Shown here: piece after piece, positions 54,496 to 64,000 of the stretch
How the letters are laid out: the number at the start of each line of letters is the position of its first letter
Numbering within the stretch: position 1 is the first letter of the stretch
Assembly: GCA_012960535.1 (NCBI GenBank)
Contig: DUBB01000027.1
Span: 47,487 to 111,486, forward strand
DNA: 64,000 nucleotides
Direction: 5' to 3'
Source of the DNA: Gammaproteobacteria bacterium
GTDB lineage: Bacteria; Pseudomonadota; Gammaproteobacteria; Pseudomonadales; Azotimanducaceae
Program-made: the position numbers and the translations under genes
The notes under the pieces: model-generated
Seen by the model: the letters and a program-made list of their open reading frames with translations, nothing else
The model's database searches: none
What the model was told of the DNA's origin: nothing

Positions 54496-55361
54496 GGTCT
54501 GATCTTAAGCAGATAGGTATCATTGGATTGGGATTGATCGGTGCGTCTGTGGCCGCAGCTGTTAAATCAAAGTCCAGTTCTGTAAGAATAAGCGCCTATG
54601 ATACGGACCGGCGTGCATTAGATCATGGTTTAACCATTGGCATAATAGATGCGGCGGCTGATTCCATACGGGCCCTGGCTGAAAATTCTGATCTTATACT
54701 TCTGGCGGTACCAGTTAGTGCCGCCAATGAATGTTTGAGTAAGCTATGGGAGTTCAAGGGTATCGTAACGGATGTTGGCAGTGTCAAGGCACCGCTGTTG
54801 GCAAGTGCTGGTCGGGTTTTTGGTGATTTATCCCAGGTTGTACCTGGGCACCCGATTGCTGGGTCAGAAAAACAGGGTGTAGAAGCTGCTGACCCGCACT
54901 TGTTTTCGGCCCACAAAGTTATTCTCACACCGTCTCTGGAAACCCTGCCAGACGCAGTTGCATTAGTATCAGACTTGTGGAAGTCTCTGGGAGCAATTGT
55001 GGTCATCATGGATGTCAAGGACCATGATCGTATTCTGGCGCAGACCAGCCATTTACCCCATCTACTGGCTTATACCCTGGTCGATTTGCTGGCTGTGGAT
55101 AATGAGGACCTGGAAGTGTTTCAGTATGCTGCCGGCGGGTTCCGGGATTTTTCGCGAATAGCTGCTTCAGATGCCAGAATGTGGCGGGACATATTCACCA
55201 CTAATAAGAAAGAATTGTTAGTGGCGGTAAAGTCTTTTCGGGCACGACTTAAAGCAATTGAAGGGCTCATTGAGGAAGATCAGTTTGAAGAACTTGAACA
55301 GGTATTACTCAGAGCGAAAGCTGCTAGAGACTATTTTTCCTCTATTAACGATATAAAGTAA
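54492..55361 (+). CDS. tyrA: Prephenate/arogenate dehydrogenase
   Basis: NAD(P)-dependent tyrosine-pathway enzyme (289 aa). Rossmann motif 'IGIIGLGLIGASVAAAV', 'DVGSVKAPLL', 'GHPIAGSEKQGVEAA' and catalytic 'QTSHLPHLLAY' are present. In Pseudomonas this protein is fused to AroA; here it ends without the AroA half, and no aroA gene follows. Confidence 0.95.
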   Translation: MRSDLKQIGIIGLGLIGASVAAAVKSKSSSVRISAYDTDRRALDHGLTIGIIDAAADSIRALAENSDLILLAVPVSAANECLSKLWEFKGIVTDVGSVKAPLLASAGRVFGDLSQVVPGHPIAGSEKQGVEAADPHLFSAHKVILTPSLETLPDAVALVSDLWKSLGAIVVIMDVKDHDRILAQTSHLPHLLAYTLVDLLAVDNEDLEVFQYAAGGFRDFSRIAASDARMWRDIFTTNKKELLVAVKSFRARLKAIEGLIEEDQFEELEQVLLRAKAARDYFSSINDIK

Positions 55362-55453
55362 TGTCATATGATTTGATGGCCTGGGTAATCAGGGGTAATA
55401 CTTGGCGGGTAAATAAGACTGCCATCGCGATAGCGGTGCAGGAGCTCAGGTGA
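55361..55453 (+). CDS. Small 30-codon coupling ORF between tyrA and cmk
   Basis: ATG shares a base with the tyrA stop (TAATG) and the frame ends in TGA overlapping the GTG start of cmk (GTGA). It encodes 30 residues beginning 'MSYDLMAWVIRG' with no recognisable family. Its ends match translational-coupling signals exactly, but it might be an accident of a shrunken gap where aroA normally lies. Confidence 0.35.
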   Translation: MSYDLMAWVIRGNTWRVNKTAIAIAVQELR

Positions 55454-56184
55454 ACGCTGAAAAAAAAGATTCCGAAAATATAAGTGTGGTTCCGGTAATT
55501 ACTATAGATGGCCCAAGCGGTTCAGGTAAGGGGGTCATAACAGAGCGGTTAGCAAAAATCACCGGCTTTCATATCCTTGATAGTGGCGCATTGTATCGAT
55601 TAGTGGGCTACGCTGCTCGCTTAGATCACATCGAGTTGGATCAGGAGCAGGCGTTGGCGAGTCTGGCGGCAGTATTGGACGTCACTTTTTCACCCAATCC
55701 AGAGCCTGATCAGCCTCTTCGTATCTCCCTGAGGCAGCAAGATGTCACCTGGGAAATTAGAACAGATCAGGCCGGCGTGGACGCGTCTATAGTAGCCAGA
55801 TTAGCCTCTGTACGAAGGGCGCTAGGTGAGCTGCAGATCAGTTTCCGTAAGCCTCCAGGCCTTATCGCTGATGGCCGTGATATGGGCACGGTAGTATTCC
55901 CAGCAGCAGATCTAAAGATATTTCTTACAGCTAGTGCCTCTGCTCGAGCTGAAAGGCGGTATAAGCAGTTGAAAGATAAGGATATTGATGTTAGCCTTGC
56001 GGCCCTCTTGAAAAGCATTCAAGAGCGTGATGCACGTGACACTGGAAGAGCGATAGCGCCCTTGAAACCGGCAGCCGATGCAATCGTTATCGATAGTACG
56101 ATGTTGTCAATTGATGCGGTGGTAGAACAAGTCACTACACTGCTGAAAAAAGGGACTGGAGCATGGGCTTTCCAACAGAAATAA
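55450..56184 (+). CDS. cmk: Cytidylate kinase
   Basis: Phosphorylates CMP and dCMP (244 aa). P-loop 'ITIDGPSGSGKGVITERLA', 'LDSGALYRLVGYAA' and 'LIADGRDMGTVVFPAAD' are characteristic. GTG start with CAGGAG upstream. The N-terminus is about 15 residues longer than E. coli Cmk. rpsA follows after 75 bp. Confidence 0.95.
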   Translation: MNAEKKDSENISVVPVITIDGPSGSGKGVITERLAKITGFHILDSGALYRLVGYAARLDHIELDQEQALASLAAVLDVTFSPNPEPDQPLRISLRQQDVTWEIRTDQAGVDASIVARLASVRRALGELQISFRKPPGLIADGRDMGTVVFPAADLKIFLTASASARAERRYKQLKDKDIDVSLAALLKSIQERDARDTGRAIAPLKPAADAIVIDSTMLSIDAVVEQVTTLLKKGTGAWAFQQK

Positions 56185-56259
56185 CTTTGCTACCAGTCAT
56201 TATTAACAGACCCGTTTTAGTTGGGAAACGGTAAGACGCATTAGCGTCGGGGAAATTAC

Positions 56260-57951
56260 ATGAGCGAAAGTTTTGCAGAATTATTTGAAGAAAGCCTAAA
56301 AAGTGTAGAGTTGAAATCAGGCTCGATCATCACCGGTGTCGTTGTAGATATCGATCCTGAATGGGTAACGGTCCATGCAGGTCTTAAATCAGAAGGGGTC
56401 ATTCCCAGAGCGGAATTTCTCAATGAGCAGGGTGGTATCGATATATCGATAGGGGATGCGGTCAAGGTTTCCATGGATGCAGTAGACGATGGTTTCGGTG
56501 AAACCCGTCTCTCCAGAGAAAAAGCGAAAAGATCAGAATCCTGGGAAATGCTGGAAAAAGTCTATGAAAGCCAGGAAGTTATCAAGGGACTGATCAGTGG
56601 ACGAGTGAAAGGTGGCTTCACCGTTGAGATCAATGATATTAGAGCATTTCTTCCGGGTTCGCTGGTTGATGTTCGCCCGCTGCGAGAAAATGAGCAGCTG
56701 GAAGGGCAAGTACTTGAATTTAAAGTTATTAAACTGGATCAGAAACGAAATAATGTGGTTGTTTCCAGGCGCTCAGTCCTGGAAGCAGAGAATAGCGTAG
56801 AGCGAGAGGAGCTCCTTAAGAATCTACAGGAAGGCCATGAACTGAAGGGTATTGTTAAGAACTTAACGGATTATGGTGCCTTCGTTGACCTTGGCGGTGT
56901 AGACGGGTTGTTACACATCACTGATATGTCATGGAAGCGCATTAAGCATCCAAGTGAGATTGTGGCTGTAGGTGAAGAAATCGATGTCAAGGTTCTGAAA
57001 TTCGATCGTGAGCGTAATCGTGTTTCTCTGGGTCTTAAGCAGTTAGGTGAGGATCCCTGGGTGGCAATTACTCGCCGTTATCCAGAAGGCGCACGCACCG
57101 TAGCCAAGGTCACTAACTTAACGGACTATGGTTGTTTTGCCGAATTAGAAGAAGGTGTTGAAGGGCTGGTTCACGTATCAGAAATGGACTGGACTAACCG
57201 TAACATTCATCCTTCCAAGGTTGTACAGGTAGGTGATGAGGTTGAGGTAATGGTTCTGGATATTGACGAGGAACGCCGTCGAATTTCTTTGGGCATTAAA
57301 CAGTGTAAAGGCAACCCCTGGGAGGAATTCTCAACGCTTCATAAGAAAGGTGATCAGATCAAGGGCTATATCAAGTCGATTACTGATTTTGGTATATTTA
57401 TCGGTCTTGAAGGTGAAATTGATGGTTTGGTTCATTTATCTGATATCTCATGGGACGAACCCGGTGAACAAGCGGTTCGGCGATTCACTAAAGGTGATGA
57501 GATAGAATCTGTCATCCTGGCGATCGATTCAGAACGGGAGCGTATCTCGTTAGGTCTGAAGCAGATGGATGGAGATCCTTTTTCAGATTATGTGGCAGCC
57601 AATGAAAAGGGCTCGATTGTTAAGGGTAATGTAAAATCTGTTGACGCGAAGCAAGTGGTAGTTGCATTGTCAGACGAGGTAGAGGGTATACTTAAGGCAG
57701 GCGATCTGTCTATAGAGCATGTTGTTGATGCTCGAACAGTTGTTGCTGTGGGTGATTCTCTAGAAGTGAAAATCACCAATGTTGACCGTAAGAATCGTAG
57801 TCTGAGTGTTTCAGTAAAAGCGAAAGATATTGCTGATGAAAAGTCTGCGGTCAAAGAGCATCGGGACAGAGAAGTTGCTGCGGTAACACCTGCAACCTTG
57901 GGTGATCTCATTAAGAAGGAACGGGAAAAAGCAGTCACAGAGGATGAATAG
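56260..57951 (+). CDS. rpsA: 30S ribosomal protein S1
   Basis: Six S1 RNA-binding repeats (563 aa) that bring mRNA to the 30S subunit. Repeats 3-6 show '[19 protein letters not shown]', '[20 protein letters not shown]', '[20 protein letters not shown]' and so on. GGGGAA precedes the ATG. The cmk-rpsA-ihfB order is conserved. Confidence 0.98.
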   Translation: MSESFAELFEESLKSVELKSGSIITGVVVDIDPEWVTVHAGLKSEGVIPRAEFLNEQGGIDISIGDAVKVSMDAVDDGFGETRLSREKAKRSESWEMLEKVYESQEVIKGLISGRVKGGFTVEINDIRAFLPGSLVDVRPLRENEQLEGQVLEFKVIKLDQKRNNVVVSRRSVLEAENSVEREELLKNLQEGHELKGIVKNLTDYGAFVDLGGVDGLLHITDMSWKRIKHPSEIVAVGEEIDVKVLKFDRERNRVSLGLKQLGEDPWVAITRRYPEGARTVAKVTNLTDYGCFAELEEGVEGLVHVSEMDWTNRNIHPSKVVQVGDEVEVMVLDIDEERRRISLGIKQCKGNPWEEFSTLHKKGDQIKGYIKSITDFGIFIGLEGEIDGLVHLSDISWDEPGEQAVRRFTKGDEIESVILAIDSERERISLGLKQMDGDPFSDYVAANEKGSIVKGNVKSVDAKQVVVALSDEVEGILKAGDLSIEHVVDARTVVAVGDSLEVKITNVDRKNRSLSVSVKAKDIADEKSAVKEHRDREVAAVTPATLGDLIKKEREKAVTEDE

Positions 57952-57959
57952 TTTCTAAG

Positions 57960-58247
57960 ATGACTAAATCTGAGCTCATAGAAAAATTAGCGGCGGTGCA
58001 GACGCACCTGACTGCCAGAGACATGGAATTGGCTGTGAAGTTGATCCTGAATCACATGGGAGATGTATTAGCCAATGGGGAACGGATTGAGATTAGAGGC
58101 TTTGGTAGCTTCTCTTTGCATTACCGAGCACCTCGGGTAGGGCGAAATCCCAAGACCGGTGAAAAGGTTTCTCTACCGGGTAAATATGTGCCTCATTTCA
58201 AGCCGGGTAAAGAGCTTCGTGAAAGAGTTAACAGCAACTTAGACTAA
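57960..58247 (+). CDS. ihfB: Integration host factor beta subunit
   Basis: DNA-bending nucleoid protein (95 aa). '[12 protein letters not shown]', '[19 protein letters not shown]' and '[18 protein letters not shown]' (in part) include the Pro-containing intercalating arm typical of IHF rather than HU. It starts 8 bp after rpsA. Confidence 0.97.
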   Translation: MTKSELIEKLAAVQTHLTARDMELAVKLILNHMGDVLANGERIEIRGFGSFSLHYRAPRVGRNPKTGEKVSLPGKYVPHFKPGKELRERVNSNLD

Positions 58248-58696
58248 ACACGCTTTTTTTGACTTCTAGGCCTGTATCTGAAGCTGTTCAGATACAGTAG
58301 CCTTGGTGTTTAACAGATTCGAAGTTGGATGTAATTTTGATGGCCCGCATCTTTTGTGGCGGGCACCGGCTGCCCGTACCCCGGTTGCCCGTGCCATAGC
58401 TTTTAAATTTGGTTTTTAAATTAAGCTTTAAATAAAACTTTTGAATTAAGTCGTTTTAAGTTGGTCAGTAGAGGCTCAGCTTCCTTATAAAGGTTCAGTG
58501 CCAATCTCCTGTCAACTCAATGGCTGGATTGCCCTAGGACAATGCGGAAAGGCATTGTCAGATGCTCCGATATACCCGGTAGTCTTTTAAATTGTTATCT
58601 TTAATTCTAATTCTATTTCTATAACTCTTGATTCTCCTGTCAGGCCGATAAAGTGTACAATCCTATGAGCAGGTTATTAAGGGGTGCAGCTGCCAA
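58248..58696. other. Intergenic region between ihfB and lapA
   Basis: About 450 bp with no gene. It contains a perfect 11-bp hairpin at 58272-58297 (CTGTATCTGAA / TTCAGATACAG, loop GCTG) and a second GCCCGC/GCGGGC hairpin at 58343-58364. Neither has a strong T-tract. Probably the ihfB 3' end and the lapA promoter region; I see nothing else. Confidence 0.6.
58272..58297 (+). terminator. Hairpin downstream of ihfB (possible terminator)
   Basis: Perfect 11-bp stem with a 4-nt loop, 24 bp after the ihfB stop. Without a T-run it could be a factor-dependent end or an mRNA-stabilising stem. Confidence 0.45.
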
Positions 58697-58927
58697 ATGA
58701 GTTGGATAAAAAAACAGCTAGTAAAAGTGTCTCTCGCTGTCATTTTTCTTGTGGTGGCCGTTATAGCCTCGGAAAATAGTGACGCTGTACAGCTGAGATT
58801 TTTGGATTATGAATCACCGCAGTGGCCGGTATCCTGGTGGTTGCTGGCGGTTTTCGTGCTGGGCTTCGTGCTGGGGAATCTATCCAGAACCTGGTCAAAC
58901 CTGAGACGCAAGTCGCCGGAACCTTAG
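58697..58927 (+). CDS. lapA: Lipopolysaccharide assembly protein A
   Basis: 76-aa membrane protein of the LapA domain (DUF1049) type, two helices ('VSLAVIFLVVAVIASENSD' and 'WWLLAVFVLGFVLGNLS'). With LapB it adjusts LPS synthesis by controlling LpxC proteolysis. lapB follows after 94 bp. Confidence 0.92.
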   Translation: MSWIKKQLVKVSLAVIFLVVAVIASENSDAVQLRFLDYESPQWPVSWWLLAVFVLGFVLGNLSRTWSNLRRKSPEP

Positions 58928-59021
58928 GGCCTGGTTTCTGCCCTTTTTAGCTTTGTGGTCGGTTGACTGGTACCGCAATTGGTCAAATGGATAGATATTT
59001 ATGGGTTGAGGTTAGATACAA

Positions 59022-60173
59022 ATGGAAAGCTGGATTTTATGGTTGTTGTTTGTGTTTGCGATAGCGGCAGGCTGGTGGCTTGGTCGGCGCGAGCGAAAGC
59101 AGTCGCGATCTCTGGAACTGGGCCTCCGACATCTGTTAAATGACCAGCATGATCAGGCCGTGGCAGCACTGGTTGGCGAGTTAGAGTTCCTCAGCGACAA
59201 TGTAGAAACACACTTGGCACTAGGTGGTTTACTAAGACGTCGCGGTGAGCTGGCAAAAGCTGTTGTCGTCCATGAAAGCATTTTATCCAGAGCCAGGCTG
59301 GATACTAAAACTCGGCACCAGGTACAGATTGAATTAGCAAGGGACTATCTTCAAGCAGGGTTATTGGACCGAGCAGAAGCATTATCGATACAGCTGGCTA
59401 GAGAAAATCCCCGGTATCAGACTGACAGTCTTAAAATTACTTTAAGTATCTATGAGCAGGAACGGGAATGGCAGAAAGCCATCGATACCGCTAAATTGAT
59501 GGTAGGCGGTGAAAATCAGGAACAGATTGACGAGGCCATCTCCCACTATTATTGCGAACAGGCTGAACAGTTGATTGAAACCGGTGATATCGCCGCCGCG
59601 CGGGTGGCGATCAGCGGTGCAACGGGCCATCTGGCGAAAAACCCCAGGGTGAGTCTGCTCCAGGCCAGGCTGGAACTGGATGAAGGTCGCTTTGAACAGG
59701 CCCTTAAGGTGCTTAAGAGATTGCCTGAGCAGGATGTCGATTTTGTACCTGAAGCGCTTGTATTGCTGAAAAAGACTTATCAGCTGGGGGGGTTTGATCT
59801 TGATGACTATCGCGGGTTTCTGGAAAATTGTTTAACCAAGACATCTTCAATTTCCATTGTGCTGGCCCTGGCAGAAAGCGTTAAGGAAGAACAGGGCGAT
59901 GAGGCTGCTGCAAAATACATTGCTAGTCACCTCAAGAAGAACCCCACCCTACGAGGATTAAGGCAGTTAATTGACCTGCACGTTGAGAATGCTCACGGCA
60001 TATCTAAACAGAATCTATATATATTGCGTAGTTTCGCGGACGCATTGGTGGCGGACAAACCTGCTTACCGCTGTATTGAATGTGGGTTTGAGGGAAAGCG
60101 CCTGAACTGGCATTGTCCCAGTTGTAAGAAGTGGTCCAGCACCCGGCCCATATTCGGCTTAGAAGGGGAATAG
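59022..60173 (+). CDS. lapB: Lipopolysaccharide assembly protein B
   Basis: 383-aa cytoplasmic TPR protein anchored by an N-terminal helix ('WILWLLFVFAIAAGWWLG'). TPR helices fill most of it, and the C-terminal rubredoxin-type metal site is 'YRCIECGFEGKRLNWHCPSC'. In E. coli LapB (YciM) brings LpxC to FtsH. Length and domains are normal. Confidence 0.95.
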   Translation: MESWILWLLFVFAIAAGWWLGRRERKQSRSLELGLRHLLNDQHDQAVAALVGELEFLSDNVETHLALGGLLRRRGELAKAVVVHESILSRARLDTKTRHQVQIELARDYLQAGLLDRAEALSIQLARENPRYQTDSLKITLSIYEQEREWQKAIDTAKLMVGGENQEQIDEAISHYYCEQAEQLIETGDIAAARVAISGATGHLAKNPRVSLLQARLELDEGRFEQALKVLKRLPEQDVDFVPEALVLLKKTYQLGGFDLDDYRGFLENCLTKTSSISIVLALAESVKEEQGDEAAAKYIASHLKKNPTLRGLRQLIDLHVENAHGISKQNLYILRSFADALVADKPAYRCIECGFEGKRLNWHCPSCKKWSSTRPIFGLEGE

Positions 60174-60304
60174 GCGATACCGCACTGGTAATTTAGTTTA
60201 TTCCAATCCTCAAGGGTATAGCCTCTTACCCAGATCGCGCACCTACCTTGATAGTCTGGTTTTGCTGTTACCGGAAATTAATCTATTAAGGAGTTACATC
60301 AAAC

Positions 60305-60604
60305 ATGGAAAAATGGATCATACATTTATTGCTGATATTAGGGTTGGGGTTGGGTAATGCGCTTGCATCAGCTTCTGAAGCTGTTAGTCAGGAAGGTGAA
60401 CTAGAAGTAACTGTCGATATTAATTCGGCTGATGCAGAAACGCTGGCTGTGACATTAGAAGGAATTGGGGCTACCAAGGCTGTAGCCATTGTTCGTTACC
60501 GGGACCAGTACGGTCGGTTTTTCTCTGCTGAAGAATTGACTGCTGTGAAGGGTATAGGGCATTCTACCGTGGAGAAAAATCGAGCTCGGATTGTGCTGGA
60601 TTAA
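60305..60604 (+). CDS. ComEA-like helix-hairpin-helix DNA-binding protein
   Basis: 99 aa. A signal peptide ('IHLLLILGLGLGNALA') precedes a single HhH module ('DINSADAETLAVTLEGIGA', 'AEELTAVKGIGHSTVEKNR'). This is the short ComEA type that binds DNA in the periplasm during uptake. AAGGAG precedes the ATG. Confidence 0.92.
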   Translation: MEKWIIHLLLILGLGLGNALASASEAVSQEGELEVTVDINSADAETLAVTLEGIGATKAVAIVRYRDQYGRFFSAEELTAVKGIGHSTVEKNRARIVLD

Positions 60605-60623
60605 ATCTGCATAAACTGACGGT

Positions 60624-60662
60624 AACCGGCTTAGACCTTTGTTAGCTGAAGGTCAGCCGGTT
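60624..60662 (+). terminator. Stem-loop after the ComEA-like gene
   Basis: Nested stems AACCGGC/GCCGGTT and GACCTT/AAGGTC. Ends 20 bp after the stop codon; the trailing T-run is weak. It may end transcription in either direction, since tRNA-Asn is read toward it. Confidence 0.6.
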
Positions 60663-60689
60663 GCTGTTTATCGTTGGGGAATAGTTAGG

Positions 60690-60765
60690 TGGCTCCCCGA
60701 CCTGGGCTCGAACCAGGGACCCAATGATTAACAGTCATTTGCTCTACCAACTGAGCTATCGGGGA
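60690..60765 (-). tRNA. tRNA-Asn (GTT)
   Basis: 76 nt including encoded CCA. Acceptor TCCCCGA/TCGGGGA, D arm GCTC/GAGC, anticodon loop CTGTTAA (anticodon GTT), T loop TTCGAGC. All arms pair. Confidence 0.97.
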
Positions 60766-60982
60766 ATCTAAACAAGGAACGGATTCTAAGGGTATGTTCA
60801 GGCATCGTCAACATGGCTTTACCATCTGTGAGCAAATAGAAGTAATAAGCCCCTGGAAATGCAACGGAAACCGCAGTAAATAGCAATTGCAGTCGTGTGG
60901 CCCATGACACTGAGCAAAAGATCATAAAAGTCGTATTCAACTAGGGCATAATGTCTCTCCCCCTGGTAGGTTTGGACCTGTA

Positions 60983-63001
60983 ATGAAAGGTGAGTCGTTT
61001 AAAGTGGTTTCAAAGTTTGCTCCGGCGGGTGACCAGCCTCAAGCCATTGACAAGCTCCACGAAGGTATTCAGTCTGGCCTTGCAACCCAGATGCTACTGG
61101 GCGTGACCGGTTCTGGAAAGACCTTCACCATAGCGAATTTAGTCGAGCGACTGCAGCGGCCGACGCTGGTCATGGCGCCCAATAAAACGTTGGCGGCACA
61201 GTTATACGGTGAGTTCAAAAGCTTCTTTCCAAACAACGCCATTGAGTATTTCGTTTCGTATTATGATTATTACCAGCCCGAAGCTTATGTGCCTTCCTCG
61301 GATACTTATATTGAGAAGGATTCTGCCATCAATGATCATATCGAACAGATGCGGCTTTCAGCTACAAAGGCATTGCTGGAACGTAGGGATGCCCTGGTAG
61401 TTGCTTCGGTCTCAAGCATCTATGGCCTGGGAGATCCCGGTGCTTACCTTAATATGGTCTTGCATCTAGACCGAGGTGACCGAGTTGATCAGCGTTGGTT
61501 GCTGCGACGCCTTGCTGAACTCCAGTACACTCGCAACGAAATGGAACTGCGTAGAGCAACCTACCGGGTGAAAGGCGATGTGATCGATGTATTCCCTGCC
61601 GAATCTGATAAAGAAGCCATAAGGATTGAGTTATATGACGATGAAATCGAGCAGATCACACTGTTTGATCCGTTAACAGGCGAAGTGAACAGGAAGGTTC
61701 CTCGTATTACCATCTTTCCGAAAAGCCACTATGTGACGCCGAGAGAAACTATAGAGAAGGCGCTGGATAAGATTAAAATGGAATTGGATACCAGACTTAA
61801 GCAACTCCATGAAAACAATAAACTGGTTGAGGCGCAGCGTCTGGAACAGCGAACCCGCTATGATTTAGAGATGATAAAAGAGTTGGGTTATTGCAGTGGC
61901 ATTGAAAATTATTCCCGCTATCTTTCGGGTAGACAGGCGGGTGAGCCACCGCCGACCCTTTATGACTACCTGCCGGATGATGCCCTGCTGATTGTGGATG
62001 AGTCGCATGTGTCAATTCCGCAGATTGGCGCTATGTACAAAGGCGACCGGTCAAGAAAGGAAACCCTGGTAAATTATGGATTCCGGTTGCCATCGGCACT
62101 TGATAATAGGCCCATGCGGTTTGAAGAATGGGAAGCCAGAGCGCCGCAGACCATATTTGTGTCGGCAACGCCCGGTAACTATGAAAAAGAACATTACGGG
62201 CAACTGGTTGAACAGGTCGTTCGTCCTACAGGTTTGACTGACCCGGTACTGGAGGTTAGGCCTGCCAGGAATCAGGTTGATGATTTGCTTTCAGAAGCCA
62301 GGATACGGGCTGCAAAACAGGAGCGAGTGCTGGTGACCACTCTCACCAAGCGAATGGCTGAAGATCTGACTGACTATCTCGACGAAAATGGTGTTCGGGT
62401 TCGCTATCTGCATTCGGATATTGACACCGTGGAGAGAGTCGAAATTATTAGGGATTTACGTTTGGGGCACTTCGATGTGCTTGTTGGTATCAACCTGCTC
62501 AGAGAAGGTCTGGATATGCCCGAAGTCTCGTTGGTCGCTATACTGGATGCGGACAAGGAAGGTTTTCTTCGTTCAGATCGATCGCTGATTCAGACTATTG
62601 GGCGGGCTGCGAGAAATATCAATGGTATGGCTATTCTTTACGGGGATAGAGTCACCGGTTCAATGCAACGGGCCATTGATGAAACCGATCGTCGCCGTGA
62701 AAAGCAATTGGTCTTTAATCAGGAGAATAATATATCGCCCAGGACAGTGGTCAGGGAAGTTGCCGATATCATGGAGGGGGCTAGGGACGGCAGTAGCAAA
62801 GGGGCGAAATTAAAACGGGGTAGTAGAGCGTCTGAATCGAAAAGTCGCTATAGTGCCGCTCTGGCACCTGCTGATCTCGAGAAGCGTATCGTCGTGCTGG
62901 AAAAAGAGATGTTCAAGTTTGCTAAAAATCTTGAATTTGAAGAGGCAGCTAATGTCAGAGATGAGATTGAATCGCTGCGCGAGCAGTTTGTCAGGAGCTA
63001 G
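60983..63001 (+). CDS. uvrB: UvrABC system protein B
   Basis: Damage-verifying helicase of nucleotide excision repair (672 aa). Walker A '[16 protein letters not shown]', the beta-hairpin '[14 protein letters not shown]', helicase motifs '[11 protein letters not shown]' and '[10 protein letters not shown]', and the C-terminal UVR motif ('[22 protein letters not shown]', in part) are intact. By eye I find no LexA box just upstream. Confidence 0.97.
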   Translation: MKGESFKVVSKFAPAGDQPQAIDKLHEGIQSGLATQMLLGVTGSGKTFTIANLVERLQRPTLVMAPNKTLAAQLYGEFKSFFPNNAIEYFVSYYDYYQPEAYVPSSDTYIEKDSAINDHIEQMRLSATKALLERRDALVVASVSSIYGLGDPGAYLNMVLHLDRGDRVDQRWLLRRLAELQYTRNEMELRRATYRVKGDVIDVFPAESDKEAIRIELYDDEIEQITLFDPLTGEVNRKVPRITIFPKSHYVTPRETIEKALDKIKMELDTRLKQLHENNKLVEAQRLEQRTRYDLEMIKELGYCSGIENYSRYLSGRQAGEPPPTLYDYLPDDALLIVDESHVSIPQIGAMYKGDRSRKETLVNYGFRLPSALDNRPMRFEEWEARAPQTIFVSATPGNYEKEHYGQLVEQVVRPTGLTDPVLEVRPARNQVDDLLSEARIRAAKQERVLVTTLTKRMAEDLTDYLDENGVRVRYLHSDIDTVERVEIIRDLRLGHFDVLVGINLLREGLDMPEVSLVAILDADKEGFLRSDRSLIQTIGRAARNINGMAILYGDRVTGSMQRAIDETDRRREKQLVFNQENNISPRTVVREVADIMEGARDGSSKGAKLKRGSRASESKSRYSAALAPADLEKRIVVLEKEMFKFAKNLEFEEAANVRDEIESLREQFVRS

Positions 63002-63086
63002 AAATTAAGCGAATTTCCTGATATATTCCACGCCCTCATGGGAGGTGGCTTTTTAACTGCCAGCAACCCCAGAAGCTTGATTTTAC

Positions 63087-63163
63087 AGGAACGTAGCTCA
63101 GTTGGTTAGAGCATCGCCTCGACAAGGCGGGGGTCGTCGGTTCGAATCCGACCGTTCCTACCA
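63087..63163 (+). tRNA. tRNA-Val (GAC)
   Basis: 77 nt including encoded CCA. Acceptor AGGAACG/CGTTCCT, D stem GCTC/GAGC, anticodon stem TCGCC/GGCGG, anticodon loop TCGACAA (anticodon GAC), T arm GTCGG/CCGAC. Position 33 is C where nearly all tRNAs have U. Confidence 0.88.
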
Positions 63164-63261
63164 GAATCTGGCTTTTGACGGTAAGCATCTTATGGCCTGC
63201 GAATTTTGTTCGCGCCGCAAGTGGCCTTTGGTAAGGGTCACCACTGACAAGGAGCTCGATC

Positions 63262-64000
63262 ATGCCACTGATTACATTACCCGATGGTACTGAAAAACAT
63301 TTTGAAAACGCAGTCACTGTAGATCAGGTTGCCCGGTCAATAGGACCGGGACTTGCCGATGCTGCTTTGGCGGGGCGGGTCAATCAGGTCCTCACCGACA
63401 CATCCTTTGTTATAGATCAGGATGCCTCGGTCGCTATTATCACCGCCAGGGACGAAGCTGGCCTCGAGATATTACGTCATTCCTGTGCCCATTTAATGGC
63501 TCAGGCGGTACAGCAGCTTTTCCCCGGGGCGCAGGTGACAATAGGTCCGGTTATTGAAGATGGATTCTATTACGATTTTGCCTACGAGCGCCCTTTTACG
63601 CCAGAAGATCTTGAGCGTATCGAAAAGAAAATGACTGCGATTTCAAAAGAAAAGTTAATTGTCAGTCGTAGTCTCCTTTCCAGGCAGGACGCGATTAAAC
63701 TGTTCGAGCAGAAAGGTGAGCAATATAAGGTTCGGATTCTGGAAAGTATTCCGGACCAAGAGGATTTGTCGTTTTACCAGCAGGGGGATTTTATCGACCT
63801 TTGCCGGGGCCCACATATCCCGGATACTGGAAAATTGCGGGCTTTTAAGCTCACTAAAGTTGCCGGTGCATACTGGCGGGGTGATTCTAAGAACGAGATG
63901 TTACAGCGGATATACGGAACTGCATGGCACGATAAAAAGGCGCTTAAGCAGTACCTGTTTCGTCTCGCAGAAGCAGAAAAGCGTGATCATCGAAAACTAG
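63262..64000 (+). CDS. thrS: Threonyl-tRNA synthetase (3' end beyond window)
   Basis: Only the first 246 codons are in the window and the frame is open to base 64000. The N-terminal TGS domain ('[17 protein letters not shown]') and the editing domain with '[18 protein letters not shown]' and '[14 protein letters not shown]' are clear. AAGGAG precedes the ATG. infC normally follows outside the window. Confidence 0.96.
   Translation, partial: MPLITLPDGTEKHFENAVTVDQVARSIGPGLADAALAGRVNQVLTDTSFVIDQDASVAIITARDEAGLEILRHSCAHLMAQAVQQLFPGAQVTIGPVIEDGFYYDFAYERPFTPEDLERIEKKMTAISKEKLIVSRSLLSRQDAIKLFEQKGEQYKVRILESIPDQEDLSFYQQGDFIDLCRGPHIPDTGKLRAFKLTKVAGAYWRGDSKNEMLQRIYGTAWHDKKALKQYLFRLAEAEKRDHRKL

Noticed and set aside
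60766..60982. LexA box upstream of uvrB
   Set aside because: No CTG-N10-CAG palindrome found by eye in the intergenic region.

Overview
The window is a gammaproteobacterial chromosome segment. The evidence is the set of recognisable genes and their order: metG-rsx-nth, gyrA-pheA-hisC-tyrA-cmk-rpsA-ihfB, trpS-scpA-scpB-rluB, yciB-yciI, mtaD-ubiG-yciK, lapA-lapB, and uvrB followed by thrS. This order resembles Pseudomonas and related (often marine) lineages. The species cannot be named from sequence alone. Nearly all of the window is densely packed housekeeping DNA with many 1-8 bp gene overlaps.

Layout. 1-9.7 kb: the 3' part of a PhoQ-like sensor kinase, a tandem CDGSH iron-sulfur protein, an acyl-CoA dehydrogenase with an alpha/beta hydrolase, a thiolase, a GH20 hexosaminidase-like enzyme, glpK and argD. 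9.8-13.6 kb: an orphan hydantoinase-B gene whose stop codon abuts an accessory insertion. The insertion (about 2.2 kb, 11351-13537) is bounded by a 15-bp direct repeat and carries the 3' half of a tRNA-Phe, a Rho motor domain lacking the N-terminal RNA-binding domain, and a decayed higBA toxin-antitoxin pair. 13.7-17.7 kb: grxD, rnt, pyrC, argG and nth. 17.7-23.3 kb: a metG-rsxA-rsxB-rsxD-rsxG-rsxE-nth operon with no rsxC. Its rsxB is fused to the ferredoxin part of RsxC. 23.5-31.4 kb: mrp, dcd, DUF3108, then a DUF2066-perM-hda-murG-like-M20 hydrolase run. 31.5-33.8 kb: a GntR (YtrA-type) regulated ABC transporter cassette with a clear palindromic operator. 34-41.4 kb: serA, mnmC-sseA-yciH, a membrane-anchored cold-shock protein, pdxJ, a YgiM-like SH3 protein that probably starts at CTG, yciI and yciB. 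41.5-48.8 kb: yciO, trpS-scpA-scpB-rluB, and mtaD-ubiG-yciK on the other strand. 48.8-58.3 kb: a long repeat-rich leader with twenty heptamer units, then gyrA and the aromatic/cmk/rpsA/ihfB genes. 58.3-64 kb: lapA, lapB, a ComEA-like protein, tRNA-Asn, uvrB, tRNA-Val and the start of thrS.

The most unusual parts are the Rho/HigBA insertion at the end of the hydantoinase gene, the RsxB-RsxC chimera in an operon without the NADH-binding subunit, and the 140-bp array of exactly in-register 7-bp repeats just upstream of gyrA. Several genes usual in these neighbourhoods are absent (rsxC, aroA, serC, mupP, purM/purN), so this lineage has rearranged otherwise conserved blocks.
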